From: Leptospira ainazelensis
GTDB lineage: Bacteria; Spirochaetota; Leptospiria; Leptospirales; Leptospiraceae
Direction: 5' to 3'
DNA length: 64,000 nt
Assembly: GCF_016918785.1 (NCBI RefSeq)
Contig: NZ_JAFFPT010000045.1
Span: forward strand, 62,001 to 126,000
Shown here: positions 1 to 8,691 of the stretch, piece after piece
Numbering within the stretch: position 1 is the first letter of the stretch
Layout: each line of letters begins with the position of its first letter
Translations under genes and position numbers: made by a program
The notes under the pieces: model-generated
The model's database searches: none
The model's input: only the letters and a program-made list of their open reading frames with translations
What the model was told of the DNA's origin: nothing

Positions 1-2573
1 GAGATCCTGCTTATGCTTTCGCCCAAAAAATGGCTTCTGCGCCGAAGTTCAAGGACTGGGAAGCTGAAAAGAAATTTTTAGAAAAGTCCCATTCTCTCGC
101 AGCCTATTGGATTCTCGCTCATTACTTTATGAAAAACGAGAAGGCTTGTAGAGAAGCCTGTACGATCGCTAAAAAACTTCCCGGTAAAATTCTTCCTGGA
201 ATCGCGAAAGCCGTCTTATTGTTGTTAGACGGCAAATCGGATTCTCTGGGACGTGTGAAAGGGAAAAAATTACAGGAACTAAGAGAACAAACATTCAAAA
301 ACTGTGATATTTCACAAATCGAGCCCGAGAACAAAAAACTTTTGGAAGAAGTTACGGGTTTATCCGGAAAGAAAAAAATCGCGACCGGAGATTTGAAAAA
401 AAGAATCCAGAACGGAGAAGATCCGCTCTCTTTGATGGAAGAATTTCCGGAAGACGTGGAGACTCACGATTTTCTTTTAAAAGAAATCGGAAAAAAAGAT
501 CCGAAATTTTCGAAAACGGTGGAACAGTATTTTAAGGAAAGAACGGATTCCACTTATAACGAGTGGCCTTATAAAAAGGAAGATCTGGATTTGCGTCTTT
601 CCCTTCCTGTTTCCGCGGCGTTTCGACAAGGATTGAATTACGACGTTGAAAACAAAAAAGCCTATGCCGGAATCATAAAAACGTTAGGCAAGTTTGACGA
701 TCAGAACGCGATGAACGCGTTTCGAGACGCGGTTCGAAAATTAAAACAAGACGATAAACGTCTGGAGGAAGTCGTAGGTTGTTTGTTGGAAAGCGAACAC
801 GAGGAGGCACTTTCAATCTGGACGGAGGCCGCCTGGAAATTCTTTGAAACCCTGGATGGGGCTTTGGAGAAAAAGAAAAAGGTGCAGGACGAAGGCCCGA
901 ATCTAAATAATATTTTTACGGTATTCAGTTATCTGCAACAAGCATTGAACGAACGTCTGTTAGTCGGAGACGAAGAATCCGGTAAGTTGGCCAATAAGGT
1001 GCTTACTTACAGAAAAAACCTGAGTATTTTTGGAATCGCTCTCGGATATGCGTTCGCAGTTTCCGCAAAACTGGGATTTAAGGAGAATTTGGAATATATC
1101 CGGATCTATTTAGAGATGGGATCCCAGATAAAGGGAAGCGGAAGAGACGCCTATCTCGAGTTTAATCAAATCGTAAATCTTTCCGAAGGTTCGATCGCTT
1201 GGGCGGTTTTGGATCCCGAAAGCGCAAAACCCGGGTTAAAAGATCTTTTTGAAAAAGCTGAAAAAAATCCTAGTCCTGGTATTTCGATCGATCTGATCGC
1301 TTGTTATCTCTCCGGTCTATTGATGTTGGAACCGAACCGGGAAGAATGGATTCAAGTGGCTCATAGAATATTAGGAAATCGTGGAGAAGAATACAGAGCT
1401 TACGGTCCGATCCGCGCAGCGGGAAAGGCTAAGATTCAGGAATTAAAAAACCATCTCTATTACCACGTTTACGCGGATCCGAATCCGATGGTCGACTACA
1501 CTTGGACCTACTTGGAACAGGCAGCAAGACACTCTTGGATTCAAATCGGAGACAAAGAGCTTCCGGAATTTGACGACGACGATGAATACGCAAATCGTCT
1601 CGCTAAAAATCCGAAAGAACTACCCGCCGCGATTTTAAAACCTGAACGATACAGTATTCAACATGTGTTTCAAAATATTAGAGAAAAGAAATACGTGGAT
1701 CCGAGCGTCGTCAAAATCGGCGGACCTTGGTTGGAAGAATCGCTCCGATATTCCGGAGACGAATACAGATACGGCGGAAACTATGATCGCTGGGAAGCCA
1801 TGAAGGCGCTTTTTATCCAGGGAGAATCCGCGGTTCCGGTTTATGCAAGAATATTAGATCTTCCTTATGCTGGATCGGATTGGAAACTATACTGTCTTCA
1901 ATTTATGAGGTTTATCGAGAAAGAGGCAAAAAAATGGGCTCAAGTTTTAGAGATGAACGAAGAGTCCATTCTAACGATCGTAAATTCGAATTCGGCCGAA
2001 TGGGCGGCTTGGGGCGATCTGCTGGCCGCAAAATTGTTTCTTCTGAAAGAAAAGAATTCTTTCGAGACGATCCTAAAATTGATCAAAAAAAGATTGAGTT
2101 ACGCGGATCCTCACAGTTACACTTCTTCGTCCACGGAAGAAGCGCTTGCTTCGAGACTGCCCTCGATTCTTCCCTGGTTTGGAAGAGAAGGTGACAATGC
2201 TCTTGAGAGTTTATGGAAAGAGTCTAAAAAAGAATCCGAAGCCCGATACATTTTAGATTCGGCGGCGAAAAAAAATCCCGAGATCGTTCTAAGCGAACTT
2301 CCGGAATTGGGCGAGGAAGGAATCGAACTCGAACAAAGAATCAACGGAGGAGAATACGGTCCGAGATTTTGGATTCATTTGGGTTCCAAGGAAGTTAAAT
2401 TCGGGATCGAAGATTTTCACCTCCATAGTATTTTGGAAAATTCGAAAGCAGAGTCGAAATTGGATTCTTCCTTACTCAAAAAAGATTCTCAAAAAACTCT
2501 CTCCGGAATTTGGAAGATGGCTCAGATTTTGGGATATAAGGTCGCAAAGAAAAAAGTTAAGAAAAAGCGCTGA
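1..2573 (+). CDS. Large hypothetical protein, 5' end outside window
   Basis: The reading frame is open from base 3 through the first ATG (base 30), so the gene almost certainly starts upstream and only its last 857 or so codons are here. The visible protein is soluble-looking and helix-rich, with many Lys/Glu-rich stretches and repeated Leu-rich helical pairs that resemble HEAT/ARM-type solenoids, but I recognise no named domain. It ends in a strongly basic Lys-rich tail (VAKKKVKKKR). No signal peptide or membrane segment is visible in this part. Codon use looks like the rest of the window. The stop is 7 bases before a GTTAGGCG site that marks a cassette-like insertion. Function unknown. Confidence 0.75.
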   Translation, partial: DPAYAFAQKMASAPKFKDWEAEKKFLEKSHSLAAYWILAHYFMKNEKACREACTIAKKLPGKILPGIAKAVLLLLDGKSDSLGRVKGKKLQELREQTFKNCDISQIEPENKKLLEEVTGLSGKKKIATGDLKKRIQNGEDPLSLMEEFPEDVETHDFLLKEIGKKDPKFSKTVEQYFKERTDSTYNEWPYKKEDLDLRLSLPVSAAFRQGLNYDVENKKAYAGIIKTLGKFDDQNAMNAFRDAVRKLKQDDKRLEEVVGCLLESEHEEALSIWTEAAWKFFETLDGALEKKKKVQDEGPNLNNIFTVFSYLQQALNERLLVGDEESGKLANKVLTYRKNLSIFGIALGYAFAVSAKLGFKENLEYIRIYLEMGSQIKGSGRDAYLEFNQIVNLSEGSIAWAVLDPESAKPGLKDLFEKAEKNPSPGISIDLIACYLSGLLMLEPNREEWIQVAHRILGNRGEEYRAYGPIRAAGKAKIQELKNHLYYHVYADPNPMVDYTWTYLEQAARHSWIQIGDKELPEFDDDDEYANRLAKNPKELPAAILKPERYSIQHVFQNIREKKYVDPSVVKIGGPWLEESLRYSGDEYRYGGNYDRWEAMKALFIQGESAVPVYARILDLPYAGSDWKLYCLQFMRFIEKEAKKWAQVLEMNEESILTIVNSNSAEWAAWGDLLAAKLFLLKEKNSFETILKLIKKRLSYADPHSYTSSSTEEALASRLPSILPWFGREGDNALESLWKESKKESEARYILDSAAKKNPEIVLSELPELGEEGIELEQRINGGEYGPRFWIHLGSKEVKFGIEDFHLHSILENSKAESKLDSSLLKKDSQKTLSGIWKMAQILGYKVAKKKVKKKR

Positions 2574-2579
2574 AACGGA

Positions 2580-3296
2580 GTTAGGCGCCATAACCGCTGT
2601 GGCATTCTGCATTGGGTCACGCATTACGGCGGGCAAACTATAACCTTAATCGAACCCTTTGGAGAACAACAGATGATCGTAGAAGTACAGGTAACAATCA
2701 ACGCCCCTATTACAAAAGTCTGGGCCACAATGACTAATATCGAGAACACGGCTGGGATCATCAGTGGGATCCAGAGGATCGAGGTGGTTGAACGACCCGC
2801 AGGCGGACTCGTAGGCTTTAAGTGGCGAGAGACACGTATGCTTTTTGGGAAACCGGCCACGATAGAAAAGTGGATCACGGAGGCAAAGGAAAATGTGTTT
2901 TACACGACGCGGGCAGAAGATGGTGGTTTCGTGTTCCTTACTACACATCTCATCTCAATGGGCAGCGCTGGTATCACATTGAAAGGTATTCATCAGACTC
3001 TACCGCAAGGATTTGCTGCGCGGCTGAAAGCGTTGCCATTGGTCTTATTCAAGACTACAATCAAGAAGGCGATTATGCAAGATCTCAATGATATCAAGTC
3101 AGCCGTTGAACATCCGTAAATAACAAATAATGCCCAAGTTTCGATTGCTTCCAACGTAAGGTCGGCCTTCGGCACATTTGCTTTGTCACTCGGTTTGCGG
3201 GACGTTCGCTAAGGCTCACTCAAGCCTCGTTAAAATCCTTCCGCGTGTTTGGCGCGCTCCAGAACCGCAAACGTCGAGAAACCTGTGTCGTTAGGC
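2580..3296. mobile_element. Cassette-like insertion flanked by two GTTAGGCG sites
   Basis: The octamer GTTAGGCG occurs at 2580-2587 and again at 3290-3297, 710 bases apart in the same orientation. It matches the GTTRRRY core at which integron gene cassettes recombine. Between the copies lie one short gene (SRPBCC protein) and, after its stop, a stretch with small palindromes (GCC-TTC-GGC near 3163, GGCT...AGCC near 3217) and a GCCCAAG heptamer at about 3132 that partly matches the complementary core GCCTAAC. The base composition and codon choice differ from the neighbours. No integrase gene is visible and the 3' palindrome is longer and less regular than a textbook attC site, so this is a candidate or decayed cassette. 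Confidence 0.45.
2673..3119 (+). CDS. SRPBCC-family (polyketide cyclase/START-like) protein
   Basis: A 148-residue protein with the usual length and opening of the SRPBCC fold: a first strand with VEVQVTINAPITKVWATMTNIEN, then GxxxGFKWRET and a C-terminal long helix (residues about 118-145). The family forms a deep hydrophobic pocket that binds lipids or aromatic ligands; the ligand here cannot be told from sequence. No catalytic residues are assignable. Start is the ATG at 2673 with GGAG eight bases upstream. It lies alone inside the cassette-like unit, and its codons (for example GGG, AGG, GTG rich) differ from the surrounding genes, which suggests acquisition by transfer. No partner gene is adjacent. 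Confidence 0.8.
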   Translation: MIVEVQVTINAPITKVWATMTNIENTAGIISGIQRIEVVERPAGGLVGFKWRETRMLFGKPATIEKWITEAKENVFYTTRAEDGGFVFLTTHLISMGSAGITLKGIHQTLPQGFAARLKALPLVLFKTTIKKAIMQDLNDIKSAVEHP

Positions 3297-3572
3297 GACT
3301 CCGAGAGTTTTTGGGCTCGGAGTTCCGACCTCACATTGGAAAAAGCCGGATTTTTCGAGAAAACACCTTTGAAAAGAGGGAGTTCCTACTTTCAAAGGCT
3401 GGTTCAGCGGGGCGATTCTCGCGGAAGAGGCGAAAAACTCCGGAGTTCCGACCCAAAAATCCACAGTCGGATCCGAAACTCTTGAAAAAACCCCTCAAAA
3501 GTAGGAACTCACACATTTTTCCTTTTCTCGGCCTTTCTAATCTCTTACACTGGTGGAATCCCCGGAGGTTCC
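3120..3572. other. Repeat-rich spacer without a supported gene
   Basis: This 453-base spacer holds the 3' palindromic part of the cassette-like unit (to about 3297) and then a block carrying four copies of a GGAGTTCC-type motif: GGAGTTCCGACC at 3319-3330 and 3442-3453, GGAGTTCCTACTTT at 3379-3392, and its inverse AAAGTAGGAACTC at 3498-3510. Open frames across it overlap each other, lack family resemblance and are rich in Arg/Ser, as expected for repeat DNA. The last bases carry a good ribosome-binding site (GGAGG near 3563) for the next gene. Confidence 0.6.
3379..3510. repeat. Inverted GTAGGAACTC repeat pair
   Basis: GGAGTTCCTACTTT at 3379-3392 and AAAGTAGGAACTC at 3498-3510 are inverted copies separated by about 105 bases. 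Related direct copies ending in GACC flank and interleave with them (3319-3330, 3442-3453). The same motif recurs in another spacer of this window (46336-46348 and 46409-46422), so it is a dispersed family. Its function is not evident; it could be the end motif of a miniature element or a processed-RNA hairpin. Confidence 0.5.
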
Positions 3573-5285
3573 ATGATTCAGAACAACTATTTTTCGGACA
3601 CTCAAGATATCCAGGATCACTTTGAACACATTCTTCCCTGGACCGAAATCATCCTCGATTACGAAAATGAATTTTCCGACATTTCAGACGGAGGTCCGAC
3701 CAACCCTTCGGAAGCGAAAGAATATTATAAAACGGTTTTACAAACGGTGGGCGATCTTGCCGGAAACATTCTTTCACCACACGTCGCAGAATTGGATCGA
3801 GAAGGATTGGGATTCAAAGACGGAAAGGTAGAATTTCCTCCGAAGATGTTGGAATTGGTCGCGAAAGTGGTCGACGCCGGGGTTCAAGCCTACGGATTTT
3901 CCAGAAAATACGGAGGACTCGGAATTCCCTGGACTGTGAAATCATTTATTTCCGAAATTTTTTATCGGGTAGACGCGTCACTCGCCATTGCGATCGGATG
4001 TGTGAACCTCGCGGAAATTTTGGAACGTCACGCCTCGAAGGAAATGAAAGACGAATGGATTCCACGTTTGGCCGCTGGAGAATTTGTCTGCGCGATGGGA
4101 CTTACCGAACCCGATCACGGATCCGATCTTCCCAACCTTCGTACCAAAGCCACAAAGGATCAGAACGGCAATTGGGTCTTGAACGGAACCAAACGTTTTA
4201 TCACACATGGTTGCGGATTTGGAGAAACACCCGCGATTCTTCTTACATTGGCTCGATCGGGAGAAGTAGGTTCCGGCGCACGAGGACTTTCTTTTTTTCT
4301 CGTCCAGAGCACGGACGTTCAAATCGCAGGAATCGAAAACAAACTCGGACTCCACTGTTCTCCGACTTGTGAAGTTGTTTTTGAGAATTCTCCCGGACTT
4401 CTCATTGGAGAAGAGGGATACGGTCTCATAAAGTATACGATGGGGATGTTGAACGGAGCGAGAATGGGAATCGCACAACAATCCACAGGACTTGCCACCG
4501 CGGCATATTACGAGGCTCTAAAATACTCCAAGGAAAGAATTCAATTCGGAAAACCCTTGATTGAAATTCCCGCAGTCAAAAAAATAATCGATCGCCTGGA
4601 AAGAGAAACGTTAGCGATGCGTTGTCTGACTTTGGAAGGATCGAGGGTGATGGATCGTTATTACTGGCGCGCGCTTCGATTGGAAAAAAAGGGAGCCTCC
4701 GAAAAAGAAGCCAAGAACGATACCGTGGTCCGTTATTGGGAAAAGATCGCGAACGTTCTTACGCCGATCAGCAAGTTCTACTGTTCCGAGTCTTGTCTAA
4801 AAGTCGTGAGCGACGCGCTTCAGGTTCACGGTGGAGCAGGTTATACGGAAGACTACGACATCGCGAGAATCTATCGAGATGCAAGAATCACTACGATTTA
4901 CGACGGGACTTCCCAGATACAGATCAACGCGAGTATCGGTGGAATCACCTCCGGTCTTACTCATACGTTCGGCGAATATCTAACCGAACTCGTCAACCAG
5001 CTCGATTCGTCTCTGGTACATAAATTGTTTCACGGATTTCAGGAGCTAGTTTCTCTCTACAAGGATCTTCCCGGAAGAGAAGACAAAGACACTTACGCGG
5101 AAGAGGTAGTAATGACTTGTTCTCGTCTTCTTGCCGGAATTCTTCTGGAACTTTCCTGTCGTAGAATTCCGGAAGAAAGAAAACAAATACGTCTTAAACA
5201 CGCACGGGATTATCATTTGGATACCCTTTCCATTTTAGAAGGAAATCTCGCGAAGTTAAAGGAAGTCAGCGGCGTCCCAGCCTAA
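3573..5285 (+). CDS. Acyl-CoA dehydrogenase family protein, catalytic base replaced by Asp
   Basis: A 570-residue flavoprotein of the acyl-CoA dehydrogenase superfamily, which oxidises acyl-CoA thioesters at the alpha-beta bond with FAD and passes electrons to ETF. Order: N-terminal helical domain with an unusual acidic extension (about 1-150), beta domain with AMGLTEPDHGSDL and the KRFITHGCG segment (about 170-290), C-terminal helical domain with ERIQFGKPL, QVHGGAGYTEDY and IYRDARITTIYDGTSQIQ. The medium-chain enzymes carry Glu in IYEGT; here residue 444 is Asp. The paralogue at 57415-59175 keeps Glu. It is longer than typical 380-residue enzymes, with an extra C-terminal helical region. Start has GGAGG upstream. 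Substrate unknown; activity may be altered. Confidence 0.9.
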   Translation: MIQNNYFSDTQDIQDHFEHILPWTEIILDYENEFSDISDGGPTNPSEAKEYYKTVLQTVGDLAGNILSPHVAELDREGLGFKDGKVEFPPKMLELVAKVVDAGVQAYGFSRKYGGLGIPWTVKSFISEIFYRVDASLAIAIGCVNLAEILERHASKEMKDEWIPRLAAGEFVCAMGLTEPDHGSDLPNLRTKATKDQNGNWVLNGTKRFITHGCGFGETPAILLTLARSGEVGSGARGLSFFLVQSTDVQIAGIENKLGLHCSPTCEVVFENSPGLLIGEEGYGLIKYTMGMLNGARMGIAQQSTGLATAAYYEALKYSKERIQFGKPLIEIPAVKKIIDRLERETLAMRCLTLEGSRVMDRYYWRALRLEKKGASEKEAKNDTVVRYWEKIANVLTPISKFYCSESCLKVVSDALQVHGGAGYTEDYDIARIYRDARITTIYDGTSQIQINASIGGITSGLTHTFGEYLTELVNQLDSSLVHKLFHGFQELVSLYKDLPGREDKDTYAEEVVMTCSRLLAGILLELSCRRIPEERKQIRLKHARDYHLDTLSILEGNLAKLKEVSGVPA

Positions 5286-5298
5286 ACAAAAATAAAAA

Positions 5299-5337
5299 AC
5301 CGCTTTCCGGGTTCAAAAGAAAGAATCCGAGAGCGGT
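5299..5337 (+). terminator. Putative terminator after acyl-CoA dehydrogenase gene
   Basis: An imperfect hairpin with ACCGCT (5299-5304) pairing with AGCGGT (5332-5337) and weaker inner pairs sits 14 bases after the stop codon. It is followed by CTTAAATCT, only a modest U-rich tail, so termination strength is uncertain. Confidence 0.45.
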
Positions 5338-5548
5338 CTTAAATCTAAGAATCTTTCTTGGGTTCTAAAATGTTCAATTCAATTCTTCTTGCGTTCTAAA
5401 TGATTGACAAAAGTTCAATTTTGGAAAAATTGGATTTATTATGAGCTTTTGATTCCGCCTCAAATCATAGAATATTCCGATTCTCGAATATTCTAATTTC
5501 ATTTCAAACAAGACAACACGAATAGCCGCATTTAGCGGAGGTTTTTCT

Positions 5549-6205
5549 ATGACAAAATCAAATCCGAATTCTTTCGGACCGGACCCTTCGACTCTTCATC
5601 CCTTTCCTCAATATCCGAGGATCGGTTTTCTAAAAAACTTCATCCGATCCCCGTCGATCAAAGTGGGCGACTACACGTATTATGACGATCCAAATGGAGT
5701 TGAAAATTTCGAAACGGAAAATGTTCTCTACCATTACGACTTCCGTGGAGATCGACTGATCATCGGAAAGTTCTGCGCGCTTGCAACCGGCGTAAAATTT
5801 ATCATGAACGGCGCCAATCATAAGATGAACGCGTTCTCCACTTACCCGTTTGCGATTTTTGGAAACGGATGGGAAGTCTCGCTGCCAAAGATGGAAGATC
5901 TTACTAACAAAGGAGATACGATCGTTGGAAACGACGTTTGGATCGGAACAAATTCGGTGATTCTTCCCGGCGTAAAAATCGGAGACGGGGTTATCGTGGG
6001 CGCGTATTCCATCGTGGCTCGAGACGTTCCTCCGTATTCGATCGTCGCCGGAAATCCTGCGGCAGTTATTCGAGAACGATTTTCGAAAGACCAAACGGAA
6101 ACGCTTCTGAAGTTAAAATGGTGGGGCTGGAGTCCCGAGAAAATTACGAATTCCCTTGGGTTTCTTACAACTCTCGATTTTGAAAAGCTGGAGGACTTCG
6201 CTTAA
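5549..6205 (+). CDS. Vat/CatB-like hexapeptide acetyltransferase
   Basis: A 218-residue left-handed beta-helix acetyltransferase of the xenobiotic acetyltransferase (XAT) group, which moves acetyl from acetyl-CoA to hydroxyl groups of antibiotics such as streptogramin A or chloramphenicol. Diagnostic stretches are VLYHYDFRGDRLIIGKF, IMNGANHKM with the catalytic-type His at residue 91, NGWE, and hexapeptide turns followed by AGNPAAVIRERF (about residues 125-180). Length matches the family. The start has GGAGG (5537-5541) seven bases upstream. It stands alone on the plus strand. The family is strongly indicated; whether the real substrate is an antibiotic, a sugar or something else cannot be told, and many chromosomal members have no known resistance role. 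Confidence 0.88.
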   Translation: MTKSNPNSFGPDPSTLHPFPQYPRIGFLKNFIRSPSIKVGDYTYYDDPNGVENFETENVLYHYDFRGDRLIIGKFCALATGVKFIMNGANHKMNAFSTYPFAIFGNGWEVSLPKMEDLTNKGDTIVGNDVWIGTNSVILPGVKIGDGVIVGAYSIVARDVPPYSIVAGNPAAVIRERFSKDQTETLLKLKWWGWSPEKITNSLGFLTTLDFEKLEDFA

Positions 6206-6234
6206 CAAAAAAAGTTCTTTTTAAGGGAGAATTT

Positions 6235-6705
6235 CTATTCTCCCTTTTTCTGAATACAAGACTTGTTCTTTTTATCAAAGGGATTCTTAACAATCTCCGA
6301 ATTTGTGATCCATTGTTTTCCGGTCTTGGAACAGTAATAAAGAACCGCTCCGGATCGATCGTGATACCCGATGACTTGTTGAAAGAGAATTACGAGTTCC
6401 GAATAGAACTCTCGTTTGATTTTAGAATCTCTCGTTTTCCCCAGTTCTCTCACGATCGGAAGCGCCTTCTTGAAAATTTCGGAATCTTTTTCTTTTTCAC
6501 CGCCTTTTTCGAGAAGAATTTCCAATGCTTCCGTAACAACTTCGCCGTCTTTTTCCAGTTCGATCCGATCCGTAAGTTTAGAAAATTCCTCCAAAACGAA
6601 GGTTGCCTTTCCCTTGTGTGCAAGTAAAGATCCGAAGGAAAGAAAGATCGCCGTCGTCGCGGTAATTTTAAAAATTCTAAATTTGAGATTCATATTGGAA
6701 ATCAT
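6235..6705 (-). CDS. Small secreted hypothetical protein, possibly DUF3347-like
   Basis: A 156-residue protein with a basic then hydrophobic N-terminus (FRIFKITATTAIFLSFGSLLAHKG) that reads as a Sec signal peptide, so it is probably periplasmic. The mature part is helical and charged (about 30-110) and ends with YYCSKTGKQWITN..VKNPFDKK..SCIQKK. Two Cys and the NPF(Y)-C ending recall DUF3347 proteins found near copper-handling genes, but the resemblance is weak. Two starts are possible (6705 or Met5 at 6693); neither has a clear Shine-Dalgarno site. It is convergent with the acetyltransferase gene, 29 bases away. Confidence 0.65.
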   Translation of the reverse strand: MISNMNLKFRIFKITATTAIFLSFGSLLAHKGKATFVLEEFSKLTDRIELEKDGEVVTEALEILLEKGGEKEKDSEIFKKALPIVRELGKTRDSKIKREFYSELVILFQQVIGYHDRSGAVLYYCSKTGKQWITNSEIVKNPFDKKNKSCIQKKGE

Positions 6706-6901
6706 AAACGATACGATGGAAAATCGAAAACCAAAATTAAATTTTAATTCTTATTATTCGGATCGAAAAATAATTCACGTTTTTGTAAAATTGTCCCCAC
6801 TTGGATTTTGAAGATCTTCTCTTACGGAGAATATCCCTCAAGGTAGAACGTAAATTGGGGGAAGATGTTCTTCCAAATTCAAGAAATAAGGGAAATTGAA
6901 T

Positions 6902-7696
6902 ATGAAATACGATTTAGCTTTGATAACGGGCGCGTCCGGCGGCTTGGGGACGGAATTTTGCAACCAGCTTGCGGCAAACGGAAGTAATTTAGTTCTTACC
7001 GATTTATCTTCGGGTTCGCTCAAGAGTCTCCAAAATGAATTGGAGAAAAAATACGGGATCGAAGTTCATACGATTCCTGCGGATCTATCAGTTTCGGAAG
7101 GTCGTGAAAAAATCGTTTCTTACTTAATGAAAAAGAAATTAAAACCGGATCTATTGATCAATAACGCGGGACTCGGTTATATAGGCGACTTTGCGAATGA
7201 ACCGGAATCCAGTTTTCTCACTACGATTAGGGTCAACGTCGAAGCGTTAAGCGCTATGACTCGAAAACTTCTTCCGATCATGATAACAAACGGTAAGGGA
7301 AGAATTCTTAACTTAGCCTCTACCGCTTCGTTTCAACCGGTTCCTTATTTTACGATCTATGCCGCGAGTAAGGTTTTCGTTTTGTATTTTACGGACGGAT
7401 TGAGTTACGAACTCAAAGGAACCGGAGTGAGCGTACACGCCGTTTCTCCGGGGCCGATTCGAACTCCTTTTTTTGGGAAAGCATTTCCCAAAGGTTTTAA
7501 ATCGCCGGATTTATTTTGGCTGACTCCGACAAAGGTTGTAACGACCGCGCTTGCCGGAATGGACCGCGGAAAAACGATCATCGTGGTCGGTTGGGTCAAT
7601 CGGATTCAACAGATTTTGACTTCCATTTTACCTCGGAGAATGGCGGCTTGGATCGGATCGATCGTTTTCTCCATAGGAAAAAAAAGAGAAAATTAG
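6902..7696 (+). CDS. Short-chain dehydrogenase/reductase
   Basis: A classical SDR of about 264 residues that uses NAD(P)H to reduce or oxidise a carbonyl/hydroxyl substrate. The sequence shows TGASGGLG near the N-terminus for the dinucleotide, LLINNAG (about 85-91), LASTASF with the catalytic Ser, and YAASK with the catalytic Tyr and Lys, followed by SPGPIRTPF. A C-terminal hydrophobic stretch (about 235-260) may lie against the membrane. A TTG six bases upstream could also start it, but ATG at 6902 fits better with the AAGGG about ten bases before it. Substrate unknown. It stands between convergent neighbours. Confidence 0.9.
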   Translation: MKYDLALITGASGGLGTEFCNQLAANGSNLVLTDLSSGSLKSLQNELEKKYGIEVHTIPADLSVSEGREKIVSYLMKKKLKPDLLINNAGLGYIGDFANEPESSFLTTIRVNVEALSAMTRKLLPIMITNGKGRILNLASTASFQPVPYFTIYAASKVFVLYFTDGLSYELKGTGVSVHAVSPGPIRTPFFGKAFPKGFKSPDLFWLTPTKVVTTALAGMDRGKTIIVVGWVNRIQQILTSILPRRMAAWIGSIVFSIGKKREN

Positions 7697-7713
7697 AATT
7701 TTAGAATATTCTT

Positions 7714-8472
7714 CTAAACTCCGTTGCTCGCAGTGAGAAGGATCGGTTCCCGGTCTGTGACTACGATTGTATGTTCCTGTTGAGCGACGTAACTTCCGTC
7801 CCTCGTGACGAGCGTCCATCCGTCCGAGGTTTCCATCGCAATTTCCGATTTTGTCGAAATAAAAGTTTCTATTGCGAGGACCATTCCGGATTTTAATTTT
7901 TGAGAATATCTTTTGTCTTCATAACAAGGAATATATTTCGGCGCCTCGTGAAGGCTTCCACCGGTTCCATGTCCCATTAAATTTTTGATGACGGTAAATC
8001 CGTAAGACTTTGCTTCTTCGTGAATCGCTCTTCCGATGTCGCTGATTCGATTTCCCGCCTTAGCCTGTGAAACTCCTTTATAAAGGGAGGTTCGAGAACA
8101 ATCCACCAAGGAGCTTAGAATCGGATGAGCCTGTCCTAAGATAAAAGAACTTCCGTTGTCGCCGAAGTATCCTCCTAACTCCGCCGAGACGTCGATGTTG
8201 ATCAAATCTCCGTCTTTTAAAATCTTTTTGGACGAAGGAATTCCGTGCGCGATTTCACGATTCACGCTGATACAGGTAGCGCCGGGGAAATTGTATGTGA
8301 TTGCTGGAGCCGATCTGGCTCCGTAACTTTTCAGAAGATTTAGCCCGAAATCGTCCAGCTCTTTGGTGGACATGCCCGATTTCGCGAAAGCTTTCATCTC
8401 TTTTAGGACGAGTCCAACGATTTTTCCGATCCTTTTCAGACCGATCAGGTCATTTTCTGTTTCAATGGACAT
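7714..8472 (-). CDS. map: Methionine aminopeptidase, type I
   Basis: A 252-residue pita-bread peptidase that removes the initiator Met from new proteins in the cytoplasm. The five metal ligands are visible in order: Asp in LINIDVS, Asp in GYFGDNGSSF, His in GHGTGGSLHEAP, Glu in AIETF and Glu in VAQQEHT. Length and order match bacterial type I enzymes without an N-terminal extension. The second metal Asp is followed by NGSSF rather than the commoner TSRTF, a minor variation. The gene is transcribed alone, convergent with the SDR gene (17 bases between stops) and divergent from the cyclic-nucleotide receptor gene. Leptospira commonly carry more than one map copy, so this may not be the only one. 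Confidence 0.93.
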   Translation of the reverse strand: MSIETENDLIGLKRIGKIVGLVLKEMKAFAKSGMSTKELDDFGLNLLKSYGARSAPAITYNFPGATCISVNREIAHGIPSSKKILKDGDLINIDVSAELGGYFGDNGSSFILGQAHPILSSLVDCSRTSLYKGVSQAKAGNRISDIGRAIHEEAKSYGFTVIKNLMGHGTGGSLHEAPKYIPCYEDKRYSQKLKSGMVLAIETFISTKSEIAMETSDGWTLVTRDGSYVAQQEHTIVVTDREPILLTASNGV

Positions 8473-8691
8473 ATAACTTTCTCCGATTCTATTTTTTTTA
8501 CTCGAATTTGGAAGTCAATGGATTACTCATGTGCCTGTCATAGGAAAAGGGATCCTTTGCAGATTATCATTTGAAAAATTGTAATTCTTTCGGGTTAGTC
8601 CGATTCGGATTCGTCCTTTTTTTTTCCTACATTTAAGAATCATTCCAAACCTTTCGTCACTTAATTCTAAATTATAAAAGAATAGAAGCAA

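Noticed and set aside
2646..2948. Two minus-strand frames opposite the SRPBCC gene
   Set aside because: Shadow frames of a gene with clear family features and a ribosome site; no resemblance to any protein.
3245..3625. A 126-codon plus-strand frame and two overlapping frames in the repeat-rich spacer
   Set aside because: They span the GGAGTTCC repeats, are Arg/Ser-rich, match no family and run into the acyl-CoA dehydrogenase gene in another frame.
5404..5409. TTGACA upstream of the Vat-like acetyltransferase as its promoter
   Set aside because: No acceptable -10 box at the right distance, so not listed as a feature.
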